Below, piece by piece: positions 46,058 through 55,543 of a stretch of 64,000 bases of DNA. Made by a program: the position numbers and the translations under genes. Location of the stretch: NCBI RefSeq assembly GCF_030143255.1, contig NZ_JARJNR010000001.1, forward strand, positions 434,001 to 498,000. The letters are read 5' to 3'. Under the pieces are notes generated by a model. It saw only the letters and a list, made by a program, of their open reading frames with translations. It did not search any database and was not told the DNA's origin. The DNA is from Frigidibacter sp. SD6-1. GTDB lineage: Bacteria; Pseudomonadota; Alphaproteobacteria; Rhodobacterales; Rhodobacteraceae. Position 1 is the stretch's first letter. Every line of letters starts with the position of its first letter.

Positions 46058-46059
46058 CC

Positions 46060-46695
46060 TCAGGCCCAGCGGATCGGCGCTTCGCCCCGCTCGACGAGCC
46101 AGCGATTGATCCGGCTGAACGGGCGGGAGCCGAAGAAACCGCGCCGGGCGGAGAGCGGTGAGGGGTGAGCGCTTTCGAGGATCAGGTGATCACTCGGCGC
46201 GATATGCCGCGCCAGAGCCTGCGCGTGGCCACCCCAGAGGAGGAAGGCCGTCGGCCTTTGCGAGACGCGCGCCAGCACCTCCTCTGCCAGCCTTTGCCAG
46301 CCGAGGCGGGCATGGCCGCCCGCCTCGCCCGCAGGCACGCTGAGGCAGGTGTTGAGAAGCAACACCCCCTGGTGCGCCCAGAAACGCAGATCGCCGCTTT
46401 CGGGTCGGGTGCCGATGTCGGCCTCCATCTCCTTGAAAATATTGGAAAGCGAGCGGGGCAGGGGGCGGACGTCCGGCTCGACCGAAAAGGCCAGGCCATG
46501 GGCGTGGCCCGGTGTGGGATAGGGGTCCTGACCGAGGATCACGACCCGCACTGCTGCGGGCGGTATCAGCGCCAGCGCGGCGAAGCGCTGGTGCTCGGGC
46601 GGCAGGATCGGGCGCGGATCGGCGGCGATGGCCGCGGCGAGACCGGGCCAGTCGCGGCTGAAGAAGGGCAGATCGGCCCAGGCGGGCGGGATCAT
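46060..46695 (-). CDS. ung: Uracil-DNA glycosylase
   Basis: 211 residues from ATG 46695, with TGAGGGG upstream. It removes uracil from DNA. The catalytic Asp is in VILGQDPYPTPGHAHGLAFS, LLLNTCLSVPAG is the base-binding segment, and the leucine intercalation loop is ESAHPSPLSARRGFFGSRPFS. Its start codon lies 4 bp after the trpD stop, so it appears to be read from the trpGD transcript. In relatives I recall trpC, moaC and lexA at this position, so the context here is rearranged. Confidence 0.94.
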   Translation of the reverse strand: MIPPAWADLPFFSRDWPGLAAAIAADPRPILPPEHQRFAALALIPPAAVRVVILGQDPYPTPGHAHGLAFSVEPDVRPLPRSLSNIFKEMEADIGTRPESGDLRFWAHQGVLLLNTCLSVPAGEAGGHARLGWQRLAEEVLARVSQRPTAFLLWGGHAQALARHIAPSDHLILESAHPSPLSARRGFFGSRPFSRINRWLVERGEAPIRWA

Positions 46696-46699
46696 CCCC

Positions 46700-47716
46700 T
46701 CAGGCCGCCGAGGTGATGCGGGCAAGCGCCGCGATCTTTTCCTTCGCGGCCCCGTTATCGATGCTGTCTGCCGCAAGTCCCACGCCGTCTGAGAGCTTGC
46801 TCACCCGGCCCGCGACCATCAGCGCGGCGGCGGCGTTCAGCAGAACCGCATCGCGGTAGGCCCCGCCCTCGCCATCGAGCAGCGCGCGGAAGGCGACCGC
46901 ATTCTCTTCGGGCGTGCCGCCCATGATCGCCTCGAACGGATGGCTTGCAAGACCCGCATCGGCGGGCGTGACCTCGAACTCGGTGACGCGGCCACCATCG
47001 AGTGCCGCGACGAAGGTCGGCCCGGCGATGGAAAGCTCGTCGGTGCCGTCGGAGCCGTGCACCAGCCAGGCCCTTTCCGAGCCAAGCGCGCCCAGCACTT
47101 CGGCCATCGGCCTTATCCAGGCACGGGCAAAGGCACCGGTCAACTGACGCTTCACCCCGGCGGGGTTGGTGAGCGGGCCGAGAAGGTTGAAGACGGTGCG
47201 CGTGCCGAGTTCGGCCCGCGTCGGCATCACATGGCGGATCGCCGGATGGTGCATTGGCGCCATCATGAAGGCGATGCCCGCCTCGGAGAGCGCCTGTTCA
47301 ACGACCTCCGGCCCGACCATCACGTTGACGCCAAGCTGGGTCAGCGCATCCGCCGCGCCGGACTTGGAAGAAAGATTGCGGTTGCCGTGCTTGGCCACCA
47401 CCTGACCGGTGCCCGCCACAACGAAGGCGGTCGCGGTCGAGATGTTCAGCGTGCCCTTGCCGTCGCCGCCGGTGCCGACGATATCCATCGCACCTTCGGG
47501 CGCCCGGACCGCATGGCATTTCGAGCGCATCACATGGGCGGCCGCGGCAATCTCCTCGACCGTCTCGCCGCGTGTGCGCAGCGCCATCAGAAGGCCGCCC
47601 ATCTGGCTTGGCGTCGCGGCACCTTCGAAAAGCGCCTCGAACGCCGTCTCCGCCTCGGCCCGCGTCAGCGGCCGGTCCGCGGCGATGCCGATCAGCGGGC
47701 GCAGATCGGCGCTCAT
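46700..47716 (-). CDS. trpD: Anthranilate phosphoribosyltransferase
   Basis: 338 residues from ATG 47716, overlapping trpG by 4 bp. It transfers phosphoribose to anthranilate in tryptophan synthesis. The PRPP-binding loop is [17 protein letters not shown], followed by [21 protein letters not shown] and [32 protein letters not shown]. Length is normal. trpC does not follow; ung does. Confidence 0.96.
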   Translation of the reverse strand: MSADLRPLIGIAADRPLTRAEAETAFEALFEGAATPSQMGGLLMALRTRGETVEEIAAAAHVMRSKCHAVRAPEGAMDIVGTGGDGKGTLNISTATAFVVAGTGQVVAKHGNRNLSSKSGAADALTQLGVNVMVGPEVVEQALSEAGIAFMMAPMHHPAIRHVMPTRAELGTRTVFNLLGPLTNPAGVKRQLTGAFARAWIRPMAEVLGALGSERAWLVHGSDGTDELSIAGPTFVAALDGGRVTEFEVTPADAGLASHPFEAIMGGTPEENAVAFRALLDGEGGAYRDAVLLNAAAALMVAGRVSKLSDGVGLAADSIDNGAAKEKIAALARITSAA

Positions 47717-48318
47717 GCCGCTGCCCCTGAAGCCGCATCAAGCGGCACTCCGGCGCTTTCCAGGAAGCTCCGCAGCATCTGGTGGCCATGTTCGGAGGCG
47801 ATGCTTTCGGGGTGGAACTGCACGCCCTCGATCGGCAGGTCGCGGTGCCTCAGCCCCATGATCGTGCCATCCTCAAGCCAGGCCGTGACCTCAAGACAAT
47901 CCGGCAGGCTCTCGCGCTCGACGATCAGCGAGTGATAGCGCGTGGCCTCGAAGGGCGAGGGCAGGCCGCGGAACATGCCCTGGCCGGAATGGTGCATCGT
48001 GCCCATCTTGCCATGCACGATCTCATGGCAGCGCACGACCCGGCCGCCGAACGCTTCGCCGATGGTCTGATGGCCGAGGCAGACGCCCAGAAGCGGCGTG
48101 CGCGTCTCGGCGGCAGCGGCGGTCAGCGCAAGGCAAATGCCCGCCTGCGCTGGATCGCAGGGCCCGGGCGACAGCACGATCGCGTCAGCCTTCATCGCCA
48201 TCGCTTCCTGCACATCCAGCGCATCATTGCGCCTCACGACGACATTCGCCCCGATCTCGCCGAAATAATGCACGAGATTATAGGTGAAACTGTCGTAATT
48301 ATCGATGAGCAGAAGCAT
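47713..48318 (-). CDS. trpG: Anthranilate synthase component II (glutamine amidotransferase)
   Basis: 201 residues from ATG 48318, with GAAAGGA upstream. The class I glutaminase triad is visible: [16 protein letters not shown] (nucleophile Cys) and [14 protein letters not shown] (His and Glu). [23 protein letters not shown] is the standard start. It supplies ammonia to TrpE, whose gene lies 2 kb away on the same strand, beyond an oppositely oriented deacetylase gene. It is coupled to trpD by ATGA. Confidence 0.95.
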   Translation of the reverse strand: MLLLIDNYDSFTYNLVHYFGEIGANVVVRRNDALDVQEAMAMKADAIVLSPGPCDPAQAGICLALTAAAAETRTPLLGVCLGHQTIGEAFGGRVVRCHEIVHGKMGTMHHSGQGMFRGLPSPFEATRYHSLIVERESLPDCLEVTAWLEDGTIMGLRHRDLPIEGVQFHPESIASEHGHQMLRSFLESAGVPLDAASGAAA

Positions 48319-48496
48319 CGCGTGTCCTTTCAGCGGCGCTTGGGCAGGAAATGGACGACCGTCACATTCTGGGTGAACCCCGGCGCATGTCGGGCTATAC
48401 ATGAGGGAAGCCGTATCCCGGGGTCAAGGGCGGGTCGTCACGATCCGGCCGGGGATGGGGAAGAAAAGAGCCGAGGCAGAGGCACCGGAGGTCAGG

Positions 48497-50416
48497 GTGA
48501 GCAGAAGCTATGTCGCCGGAAGCGTGACGGGGGTCGTCCTGTCGCTTGTGGGCTTTGGCGTGATCTCGACGGTCGCGGCGCCGCCGCCGGGGCACCGGGA
48601 TCACACAGAGCCGCCTGAGGAGACCGCCACTCAGGCGCCGACTTCCGCGGCGCCCTCGGCCGTTGTGCCAGCGTCCCCCAAGGCTGATGCCCCCAAGATC
48701 AATGCCCCCGATGCCGAGGCCGCTTTGACTGAGGCCGTCGTGACAGAGGACGAAGCGCCAGCAGCGACCGAAAGCGGCACTGCGGATACGCCGCAGGCAG
48801 CGATCCTCGATGTACCCGAAGGGTCGGAGTTCGACGTGGCAAAGGGCGATACGGCCGCCGCCCTGCCCGAGGCCGAGCCAGCACCCGAGGTGGCGGCGGA
48901 TCAGGCTGCCGATGCGCCGACCGCAGAGCCTGCGCCCGCGCTTGCCGAAACCGCGCCGCCCGCTGCGCCCGACAGCGGGCCGGTTGCGACGCTGAACAGC
49001 GATCAGGCCGCGACGGAGGCAGTCACGCCCGATCTGCCGGATGCGGACGCGCCCGTTGCGGAACCGGCCGCAGCGGCCGCGCTTGAGGCGCCCGAGGGTT
49101 CGGCACATGCTTCGGGAGCGGGGCAGGAGGGCGGACCACCCGCGCCCGGCCAGTCGGTCGACATCGCGCTGGCCGAGCCGGTTTCCGAGCCCCAGACAGC
49201 GGGGCAAAGCCCCGCTGCGCCGGTCGGGGACACGGCCGTGGAGCCTCTGCCAGAACCGGCCCCCGAAGTCCCTGCATCCGAACCGCCTGCCGCTGAAGAA
49301 CCGGCTGTTGCCGCTGAGACCTCGCCAGATGCGACGGTGGCCGAAGCGGCGCCCGTGCCGGAGCCGGTGACGGAGCCAGCCGCTGAAACACTACCTGAGA
49401 CGGTTACCGAACCTGCGCCGGAGGCAGCGGCGCAGACAGCGACGGAGGCGGAGGCGGAGGCGGAGGTGCAGGCGGAAGAGCCTGCTTCCCAGCCCGAGGC
49501 AGCGCCTGAGGCCCTGCCGGAAGAGAGCGGCAAGCCGAAGATCCTGACGCTCGATCCCGCCACCGTGCCAGAGGGGCAGGGGACAGCCGCGCTGGGTCGC
49601 GAGGTGCCGGGCGTGAAGATCCTGAAGCGACCGGGGTCCGAGGGTGCCGCGCCGGACCAGCCCGCCGGGCTGGTGCCAGAGGCCGAGGCAGTGCCAGATG
49701 CGACAGCGGAGGCGGTCCCGGACGACGGCTTACCGCCCTTGCGGGCTTTCGCGGCGGCCTTTGAAAACCCCGACGCGCGTCCCGCCCTTGCGGTGGTCAT
49801 CCTCGACGTGGGCGCTGCCGCAGGCGGGCTTGACCCTTCGGCGCTGACCGCCCTGCCGTTCGCGGCGACTGTGGCCGTCGATCCGCTGGCGGCGGATGCG
49901 GCAGAGCGCGAGGCGGCGCTGCGGGCGGCCGGTGCGGAAGTTGCGATTCTTGCGGGCGACCTGCCGCAGGGCGCCACGCCCGCCGACATGGAAGTGGCCT
50001 ATCAAAGCTATGTGCAGGCCCTGCCACAGTCCGTCGCCCTGATCGGACTGCCGGGTGCGTCTTTCCAGAAGCAAAGCCTGGATGCCCAGCATATGGCGGC
50101 GCTCTTGGCCGCGGATGGGCGCGGCTTCATCACCTTCGCCCAGGGCCTGAACGCCGCCCGCCGTGCCGCGGAAAAGGCCGGCGCGCCCGTGGCCTCGGTC
50201 GACCGTCTTGTCACGGCGGAGGATGCGAAGGGTGGCGCACTGGCGCGCGAGCTGGACAAGCTTGCCTTCATCGCCGCGCAGAAAGGATCTGCGGTGATCG
50301 CGCTTCCCTCGACGGCAGAAGCGATCACCGGCCTGATCGCCTGGAGCGGCAGCAATGCCGCGCGATCGGTGGCGCTGGCGCCGGTTTCGGCACTGATGAC
50401 CGCGAACGGCGGCTAG
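48497..50416 (+). CDS. Divergent polysaccharide deacetylase family protein with long acidic/Ala-Pro linker
   Basis: 639 residues from GTG 48497, with GGAGG 5 bp upstream. A membrane anchor (SRSYVAGSVTGVVLSLVGFGVISTV) is followed by about 370 residues very rich in Ala, Pro and Glu, then the C-terminal catalytic-fold domain (RPALAVVILDVGAAAGGLDPSALTALPFAATVAV onward, with VALIGLPG and GRGFITFAQG). This is the YibQ-type divergent deacetylase domain; several usual metal ligands look absent, so activity is uncertain. The linker probably spans the periplasm. It lies between trpE and trpG on the opposite strand. Confidence 0.83.
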   Translation: MSRSYVAGSVTGVVLSLVGFGVISTVAAPPPGHRDHTEPPEETATQAPTSAAPSAVVPASPKADAPKINAPDAEAALTEAVVTEDEAPAATESGTADTPQAAILDVPEGSEFDVAKGDTAAALPEAEPAPEVAADQAADAPTAEPAPALAETAPPAAPDSGPVATLNSDQAATEAVTPDLPDADAPVAEPAAAAALEAPEGSAHASGAGQEGGPPAPGQSVDIALAEPVSEPQTAGQSPAAPVGDTAVEPLPEPAPEVPASEPPAAEEPAVAAETSPDATVAEAAPVPEPVTEPAAETLPETVTEPAPEAAAQTATEAEAEAEVQAEEPASQPEAAPEALPEESGKPKILTLDPATVPEGQGTAALGREVPGVKILKRPGSEGAAPDQPAGLVPEAEAVPDATAEAVPDDGLPPLRAFAAAFENPDARPALAVVILDVGAAAGGLDPSALTALPFAATVAVDPLAADAAEREAALRAAGAEVAILAGDLPQGATPADMEVAYQSYVQALPQSVALIGLPGASFQKQSLDAQHMAALLAADGRGFITFAQGLNAARRAAEKAGAPVASVDRLVTAEDAKGGALARELDKLAFIAAQKGSAVIALPSTAEAITGLIAWSGSNAARSVALAPVSALMTANGG

Positions 50417-50431
50417 GCGCCGCCCTTCGCC

Positions 50432-51943
50432 TCAGCCGTTGCCGCGCCGGATGAAGAGGCCCGCGTCTTCGGCCGCGCGCTTCAGCGCCTTGGATTTGTT
50501 CACGGTTTCCTGGAATTCCGCCTCGGGGTCGCTGTCATAGACGACGCCGCCGCCCGCCTGGATATAGAGCTTCTCGTCCTTCACCACAGCGGTGCGCAGC
50601 GCGATGCACATGTCCATCTCGCCGTTGGCGGCGAAATAGCCGACGCCGCCGCCATAGATGCCGCGCTTTTCGGGTTCCAGCTCGTCGATGATCTCCATTG
50701 CCCGCACCTTGGGCGCGCCCGAGACGGTGCCTGCGGGCAGGCCCGCGAGCAGCGCCGACAGGGCGTCATGGTCAGGGCCAAGCTCACCCACCACGTTCGA
50801 GACGATATGCATGACATGGCTGTAGCGTTCGATGATGAACTTCTCGGTCGGATGAACCGTACCGACCTTCGCCACCCGGCCCACATCGTTGCGCCCGAGA
50901 TCGAGCAGCATCAGATGTTCCGCCAGTTCCTTCTTGTCGGCCAGAAGATCGGCCTCATGCGCGCGATCCTCTTCCGGCGTGCGGCCGCGTGGCCGGGTGC
51001 CGGCAATCGGGCGGATCGTCACCTCGCCGTCGCGGACGCGCACAAGGATCTCGGGTGAACAGCCGACGATATGGAAGCTGCCGAAATTGAAGAAGGTCAG
51101 GAAGGGCGAGGGGTTCGTCCGCCTGACCGAGCGGTAGAAGGCGAAGGGCGGCAGCTTGAAGTCGGCCGTCCAGCGCTGCGAGGGCACGACCTGAAAGATG
51201 TCGCCCGCGCGGATGTACTCTTTCGCCTTCTCGACCGCCGCCCGATAGCCCTCGGGCGTGAAGTTCGACTTCATCTCTCCCAGATGCGCCGCATCGCCGA
51301 GCGCCCGCGTCTCGCCCGCAGGCGCGCGTTCCAGATCGCGCACCGCATCCATCACCCGCTCTGCCGCCTGTGCGTAAGCGGCGCGCGCCGTCAGACCAGA
51401 ACCGGCCCAGGCGGGCGAGCAGACGGTGACTTCGCCCTTCACCCCGTCCAGAACGGCCACCACGGTAGGCCGCATCAGGACGGCATCGGGTACGCCGATC
51501 GGATCGGGATTGACGTTCGGCAGATGCTCGACCAGCCGGATCATGTCATAGCCGAGATAGCCGAAAAGCCCCGCCGCGATGGCGGGAATGCCCTCGGGCA
51601 TCTCCATCCGGCTTTCAGCAATCAGCGCGCGCAGCGTTTCCAGCGGATGGCCCGCGAGCGGCTCGAACGCATCTTGATCGAACCGGGCCTGCCGGTTGAT
51701 CCGGCTTTGCTCGCCCCGGCACTCCCAGATCACGTCGGGCTTGAGGCCCACGACCGAGTAACGCCCGCGCACCTCGCCGCCGGTCACCGATTCCAGCATG
51801 AAGCTCATCGGTCCGGCATCGGCGAGCTTCAGCATCAGCGAAACCGGCGTGTCCAGATCGGCCGCAAGGCGGGCATGGACCAGCTGGTTCTCGCCGCGCG
51901 CCCAGCCCGCCTCGAAGGCCTCGTATGTAGGAAAAAGCGCCAA
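50432..51943 (-). CDS. trpE: Anthranilate synthase component I
   Basis: 503 residues from TTG 51943 (MALFPTYEAFEAGWARGENQLVHARLAAD); TAGGA is upstream and no ATG fits the alignment. It makes anthranilate from chorismate and ammonia from TrpG. The tryptophan-feedback element is near residue 45 (FMLESVTGGEVRGRYSVVG, the LLES-type motif), and the active site carries IAGTRPRGRTPEEDRAHEADLLADKKELAEHLMLLDLGRNDVGRVAKVG and AGTVSGAPKVRAMEII. It follows the ppiD-like gene by 8 bp, so they likely share a transcript. No attenuator-type leader peptide was seen. Confidence 0.96.
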   Translation of the reverse strand: MALFPTYEAFEAGWARGENQLVHARLAADLDTPVSLMLKLADAGPMSFMLESVTGGEVRGRYSVVGLKPDVIWECRGEQSRINRQARFDQDAFEPLAGHPLETLRALIAESRMEMPEGIPAIAAGLFGYLGYDMIRLVEHLPNVNPDPIGVPDAVLMRPTVVAVLDGVKGEVTVCSPAWAGSGLTARAAYAQAAERVMDAVRDLERAPAGETRALGDAAHLGEMKSNFTPEGYRAAVEKAKEYIRAGDIFQVVPSQRWTADFKLPPFAFYRSVRRTNPSPFLTFFNFGSFHIVGCSPEILVRVRDGEVTIRPIAGTRPRGRTPEEDRAHEADLLADKKELAEHLMLLDLGRNDVGRVAKVGTVHPTEKFIIERYSHVMHIVSNVVGELGPDHDALSALLAGLPAGTVSGAPKVRAMEIIDELEPEKRGIYGGGVGYFAANGEMDMCIALRTAVVKDEKLYIQAGGGVVYDSDPEAEFQETVNKSKALKRAAEDAGLFIRRGNG

Positions 51944-51951
51944 GGTCGGTC

Positions 51952-53802
51952 CTATTGCATCTGCGCGTTCACGGCGGCGACGGCCGCCTGGTCGAGGCTC
52001 AGCCCGGCATTCGCCTGCAGGGTGCGGGCGAACTGTTCGAAGACGTCACGCGCGAGCGACTGGCTGAGCGTCGCCTCGGTCTGGGCGCGTCTGGCCGCCA
52101 CCGCAGCGTCAGCCGGATCGGCCGGAGTGACGGCGTTGAGCGTGACGAGGAAAACCCGGCCCGCCGCCTCGACCACCCGGCTTTCGCCTGCAACCATCGC
52201 AAAGATCGCCTGTCCGACCTCCGGCACTGCATCGGGCACGAACTCATTGCGCGCGAACCTGTCGTCACGCGTAGTGACAAGACCCAGCGCCTCGAGCGTC
52301 ACGCCGTTCTGCAGTTGCGCAAGGTCCTCGCCCGCGAGCGCCACAAGCGCTGCATGGGTCTGGTCGGCCGTCCAGTCGGCGGCGACCTTCTCGCGCACCT
52401 CGTCGAGCGGGCGGAGCGCGGGGGGGGCGATGTCGTCAAGGCGGATGGCGAAGATCCCGCCATCCTCGAGCCCCACCAGCGTCGGGAAGCTCTCGGTTGT
52501 CACCTGCGCCGCGGCCTGGCGGAAGGTCTCGTAGGCCGCAAGACCGCCCTCGGTCTCGCTGTTGACCTCGATCTGGCCGAATTCCAGCCCCTCGTCCTTC
52601 GCGACCTCTTCCAGCGTCGCGCCGGAGGCGAGCAGATCCTCGATCGCCTCCTGACGGTCGGCGATCGCGCGCCGCGCCCGGTCCATCGCCACTTCCGAGC
52701 GGAGATCGTCGCGGGCATCCTCGAATGTGGTGATCTGCGCCGAGAGGACACCGTTCATCGCGAAAAGCGCGGGGCCGAGGTTGGTCTCGAGCGGCCCGGT
52801 GACACCCGGTTCGGTGAGGGCGAAGACGGCATCGCCCGCCGTGTCGAGGTCTTCCTTCGCGACCTCGCCCATGTCGACATCCTCGATGGTCAGGCCGCGC
52901 TCCGTCGCCAGATCCTCGAAGCTCGCCTCGCCCTTGTCGAGGCGTGCCCTGGCGGCGGCGGCTTCCTCGGCCGTGGGATAGATCAGCCGCGCGACAAGGC
53001 GGCGTTCGGGGATCACGAATTCCGATTTGCGCTCTTCGTACGCCTTCTTCAGCGTCTCTTCATCGACCTCGACCTTGTCGAGAAGATCCTCTGGCTTCAG
53101 CCATATGTAGGAAATCTGCCGGGTTTCGGGGCGCATGTAGCTCTCGCCATGGCTGTCGTACCAGCCCTTGATCTCGTCCTCGGACGGTGCGGCGATCGGC
53201 GCGGGCAGGTCGCTGGCGATGAGTTCGGCGAAAGTGTAATCGCGGGTCTCCATTTCCCAGCCGGTCAGCCGGTCGGTGAGCGCGCCCGGTGCCTTGACGC
53301 CGCCAAGGACCGCACCCTGCAGGATGGTGCGGGCGGCCTCGGCGCGCAGGGTCTTCTCGAACTCCGCCGCACTCATCCGCTGCAACTGCAGGAATTGTGC
53401 ATAGAGGTCCTGGCTGAAGGCGCCGCTTGCATCCTGCAGCGCGGGCGCCGCCATCAGCTTGTCGCGCACCTGCGCATCGCCGACCGAGACACCGACGGCG
53501 TCGGCTTCGTTCTCAAGCGTCGCCGCCGTGACGAGCTGCTGCAGGACCACGCGGTCGAGCCCCATCTGCTGGGCCTGTTCGAAGGTCACCTGCTGGCCGA
53601 ACTGGGCCGACAGTGCCCGCATCTCGGAATGGAGCGCGCGGGCATAATCGTTCACGGTGATCACCCGTGCGCCGACATGGCCAAGCTCGGTCTTGCCGCC
53701 CGAGAAGGAGGTCACGCCATAACCACCGAGCCCGAGCATCACCAGCGCCAGAACGGCCCAGACGACCGAATTGGCCTTTTTCCTGCGCAGGCGCGTGGAC
53801 AT
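51952..53802 (-). CDS. PpiD/SurA-like peptidylprolyl isomerase, membrane-anchored
   Basis: 616 residues from ATG 53802. The N-terminal anchor is NSVVWAVLALVMLGLGGYGVTSF; the SurA_N-like chaperone part covers residues about 35-170 (VTFEQAQQMGLDRVVLQQLVTAATLENEADAVGVSVGDAQVRDKLM), and a parvulin-like rotamase region follows (RRLVARLIYPTAEEAAAARARLDKGEASFEDLATERGL). It should help outer-membrane and periplasmic proteins fold. Length matches PpiD. It is 8 bp upstream of trpE; this pairing is common in Rhodobacteraceae. Confidence 0.9.
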   Translation of the reverse strand: MSTRLRRKKANSVVWAVLALVMLGLGGYGVTSFSGGKTELGHVGARVITVNDYARALHSEMRALSAQFGQQVTFEQAQQMGLDRVVLQQLVTAATLENEADAVGVSVGDAQVRDKLMAAPALQDASGAFSQDLYAQFLQLQRMSAAEFEKTLRAEAARTILQGAVLGGVKAPGALTDRLTGWEMETRDYTFAELIASDLPAPIAAPSEDEIKGWYDSHGESYMRPETRQISYIWLKPEDLLDKVEVDEETLKKAYEERKSEFVIPERRLVARLIYPTAEEAAAARARLDKGEASFEDLATERGLTIEDVDMGEVAKEDLDTAGDAVFALTEPGVTGPLETNLGPALFAMNGVLSAQITTFEDARDDLRSEVAMDRARRAIADRQEAIEDLLASGATLEEVAKDEGLEFGQIEVNSETEGGLAAYETFRQAAAQVTTESFPTLVGLEDGGIFAIRLDDIAPPALRPLDEVREKVAADWTADQTHAALVALAGEDLAQLQNGVTLEALGLVTTRDDRFARNEFVPDAVPEVGQAIFAMVAGESRVVEAAGRVFLVTLNAVTPADPADAAVAARRAQTEATLSQSLARDVFEQFARTLQANAGLSLDQAAVAAVNAQMQ

Positions 53803-53900
53803 GATCGTTGGCTCCCCTTCACTGTCACTGAGGCTGTTTAGGGCCTATGCGGGGCCCGGGCAAGGCCGCTTGGTGGCGGCGCCGCCTGTCGGGCGCGAGG

Positions 53901-53970
53901 CTCCTCGTCGGTCTTCGACCGCTCGTCGCGGGGCGTCCGAGCGAAGAGCGCCGAAGGCCGCGATGAGCGG
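53901..53970. repeat. Repeat family B, degenerate copy 3
   Basis: CTCCTCG (53901-53907), hairpin GGTC-TTC-GACC (53910-53920), CTCGTCG (53922-53928), then CGAGCGAAG and GCGCCGAAGGCCGCGATGAG. The two left blocks are swapped relative to copies 1 and 2 and the right half is eroded. It lies between the aminotransferase 3' end and the ppiD promoter. Confidence 0.4.
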
Positions 53971-53983
53971 CCCGGCGCTTGTG

Positions 53984-55162
53984 TCAGAGGCGCCAGGCGG
54001 CGAGGCGGTCGATCAGCCGGGCCACGCCGTCGGCATCGACATTGGCGAAGGCGATGCGGAACTGCCGCGCGCCGGCGGGGTCGTCCCCGGGCATGAACAT
54101 CGTACCGGGCAGCATCAGGACGCCCGCCTCCGCCACCAGCCGCTTGGCCATTTCCGGCGAGGGTAGGGGATGAGGATGTTCGGCATAGGCGAAATAGGCG
54201 CCGCAGCCCAGCAGACGCCAACCGGGAAGCCGTTTGAATCCCTCGACCATCGCGGCGCGGCGGGCGAGGATTTCAGCGCGTTCGCCCGCAACCCATTGCC
54301 GCAGGTGCTGCATCCCCCAGAGTGCAGCGATCTGTCCAAGCTGGCCGGGACAGATCGCGACCGTATCAAGGAATTTCTCGATCTGGGCGAGGAAGACGCG
54401 GTCGGCGACGATGGCGCCGACCCGGTGCCCGGTCAGCCGGTAGGCCTTCGAGAAGGAATAGAGGTGGATGAAGGTTCCGCGCCAGTCTGGATCGGCGAAG
54501 ACATCGTGGGGGGCGCCGGTGCGGCTGTCGAAGTCGCGATAGGTCTCGTCCACGATCAGCGCGAGCCCGCGCGCGCGGGCGAGATCGAAGAAGGCGCGGA
54601 TCAGCGCGGCGGGATATTCGACCCCGCCGGGATTGTTGGGCGAGACGAGGGCGATGGCGCGGGTGCGCGGCGTGACCAGCGCCGCCGCGCGGTCCGGATC
54701 CGGCAGAAGGTCGGCGCCGGTCGGAAGCGGCACCGCACGGACGCCCGCCATGTCGAGCCACATTTTATGGTTGAAATACCAAGGCGTTGGCAGGATGACT
54801 TCATCCCCCGCGCCCGCCAGTGTCGCCAGCGCCGCGCAGAAGGCCTGGTTGCAGCCCTGGGTGATCGCGACCTCTCCCGCGGCGATATCCCCGCCATAGG
54901 CCGCCGACCACTGCGCGGCGACTTCCGCCCGCAGGTCCGGCAGGCCGAGGACGGGGCCGTAAAGATGCGCCTCGGGCTGCGACAAGGCCGCCTCGGCGAT
55001 CGCCTGCCGCAGGCCCTCGGGAGGCGGATCGACCGGCGCGGCCTGGCTGACGTTGATCAGCGGCCGGTCGGGAGCGAATGTAACGCCCTCCAGCCAGCGG
55101 CGCGCCTCCATCACCGGAGGGGCGAAGGTGGCGGACATCGCAGGATTGAGCGGCAGGGTCAT
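53984..55162 (-). CDS. Pyridoxal-phosphate aminotransferase, class I/II fold
   Basis: 392 residues from ATG 55162. It is a fold type I aminotransferase: VAITQGCNQAFCAAL is the cofactor phosphate region, VSPNNPGGVEYPAALI the substrate/Asn region, LIVDETYRDFDSR holds the PLP-pyridine Asp, and the Schiff-base Lys is in YSFSKAYRLTGHRVGAI. A C-terminal Arg in GARQFRIAFANVD binds the substrate carboxylate. The specific amino donor cannot be told. It is a single gene flanked by the immunity-gene island upstream. Confidence 0.88.
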   Translation of the reverse strand: MTLPLNPAMSATFAPPVMEARRWLEGVTFAPDRPLINVSQAAPVDPPPEGLRQAIAEAALSQPEAHLYGPVLGLPDLRAEVAAQWSAAYGGDIAAGEVAITQGCNQAFCAALATLAGAGDEVILPTPWYFNHKMWLDMAGVRAVPLPTGADLLPDPDRAAALVTPRTRAIALVSPNNPGGVEYPAALIRAFFDLARARGLALIVDETYRDFDSRTGAPHDVFADPDWRGTFIHLYSFSKAYRLTGHRVGAIVADRVFLAQIEKFLDTVAICPGQLGQIAALWGMQHLRQWVAGERAEILARRAAMVEGFKRLPGWRLLGCGAYFAYAEHPHPLPSPEMAKRLVAEAGVLMLPGTMFMPGDDPAGARQFRIAFANVDADGVARLIDRLAAWRL

Positions 55163-55316
55163 CGGTCCTCTCCCATGCTGGCTGAAACGCAGTTAGATAC
55201 GTCCGGCGCCGTGACGGCAAGCGTCCCGTCACCGTCCCGCAAGCGTATGGCATCCGTCCCGACACCGACGGGACACCTCCGCCAGACGCCCCGATACTCA
55301 AACATCCTCATCCCGG

Positions 55317-55541
55317 TCAATCGAAGCGGTTTCGGCCGCTCCGGGACGGCGTCGGAAACAGCCGGTCGGAAAGGAACCTGTCGCCCCGGGCGTGGCGCGC
55401 GTAGATGCGGGCGGCGTGATCATGCCCGGCATTGCCCTTCCAGCCCGGAAAGCTTTCTGCCATCAGGTCCTGAAACCAGGGTTCGCGCTGAATCTCGATC
55501 GGGATCAGATCATGGATGGCAAGGCCATGCGTGGTAGACAT
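55317..55541 (-). CDS. Small ORF, AHH-toxin-tip-like (duplicate copy 2)
   Basis: 74 residues from ATG 55541, with AAAGGAAG 7 nt upstream, 2 nt after the stop of the Imm11-like gene. The first 45 residues (THGLAIHDLIPIEI, then QREPWFQDLMAESFPGWKG) match the other small ORF at 56209-56469; a 61-bp stretch is identical between them (55433-55493 versus 56355-56415). The IHDLIPIEI...FQDL pattern recalls the start of AHH-type HNH/EndoVII nuclease toxin tips, but the second catalytic His is Asp, and the protein is too short to hold a full nuclease. The tail (SDRLFPTPSRSGRNRFD) is unrelated. Decayed toxin tip, regulatory peptide or other small protein: open. Confidence 0.55.
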   Translation of the reverse strand: MSTTHGLAIHDLIPIEIQREPWFQDLMAESFPGWKGNAGHDHAARIYARHARGDRFLSDRLFPTPSRSGRNRFD

Positions 55542-55543
55542 TC

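Noticed and set aside
48319-48496. Trp attenuator leader peptide before trpG
   Set aside because: No short ORF with tandem Trp codons and no terminator/antiterminator pair seen; likewise none before trpE.
51955-53841. 628-codon open frame opposite the PpiD-like gene
   Set aside because: Antisense frame; the minus-strand protein has a signal anchor and family motifs while this one has none.
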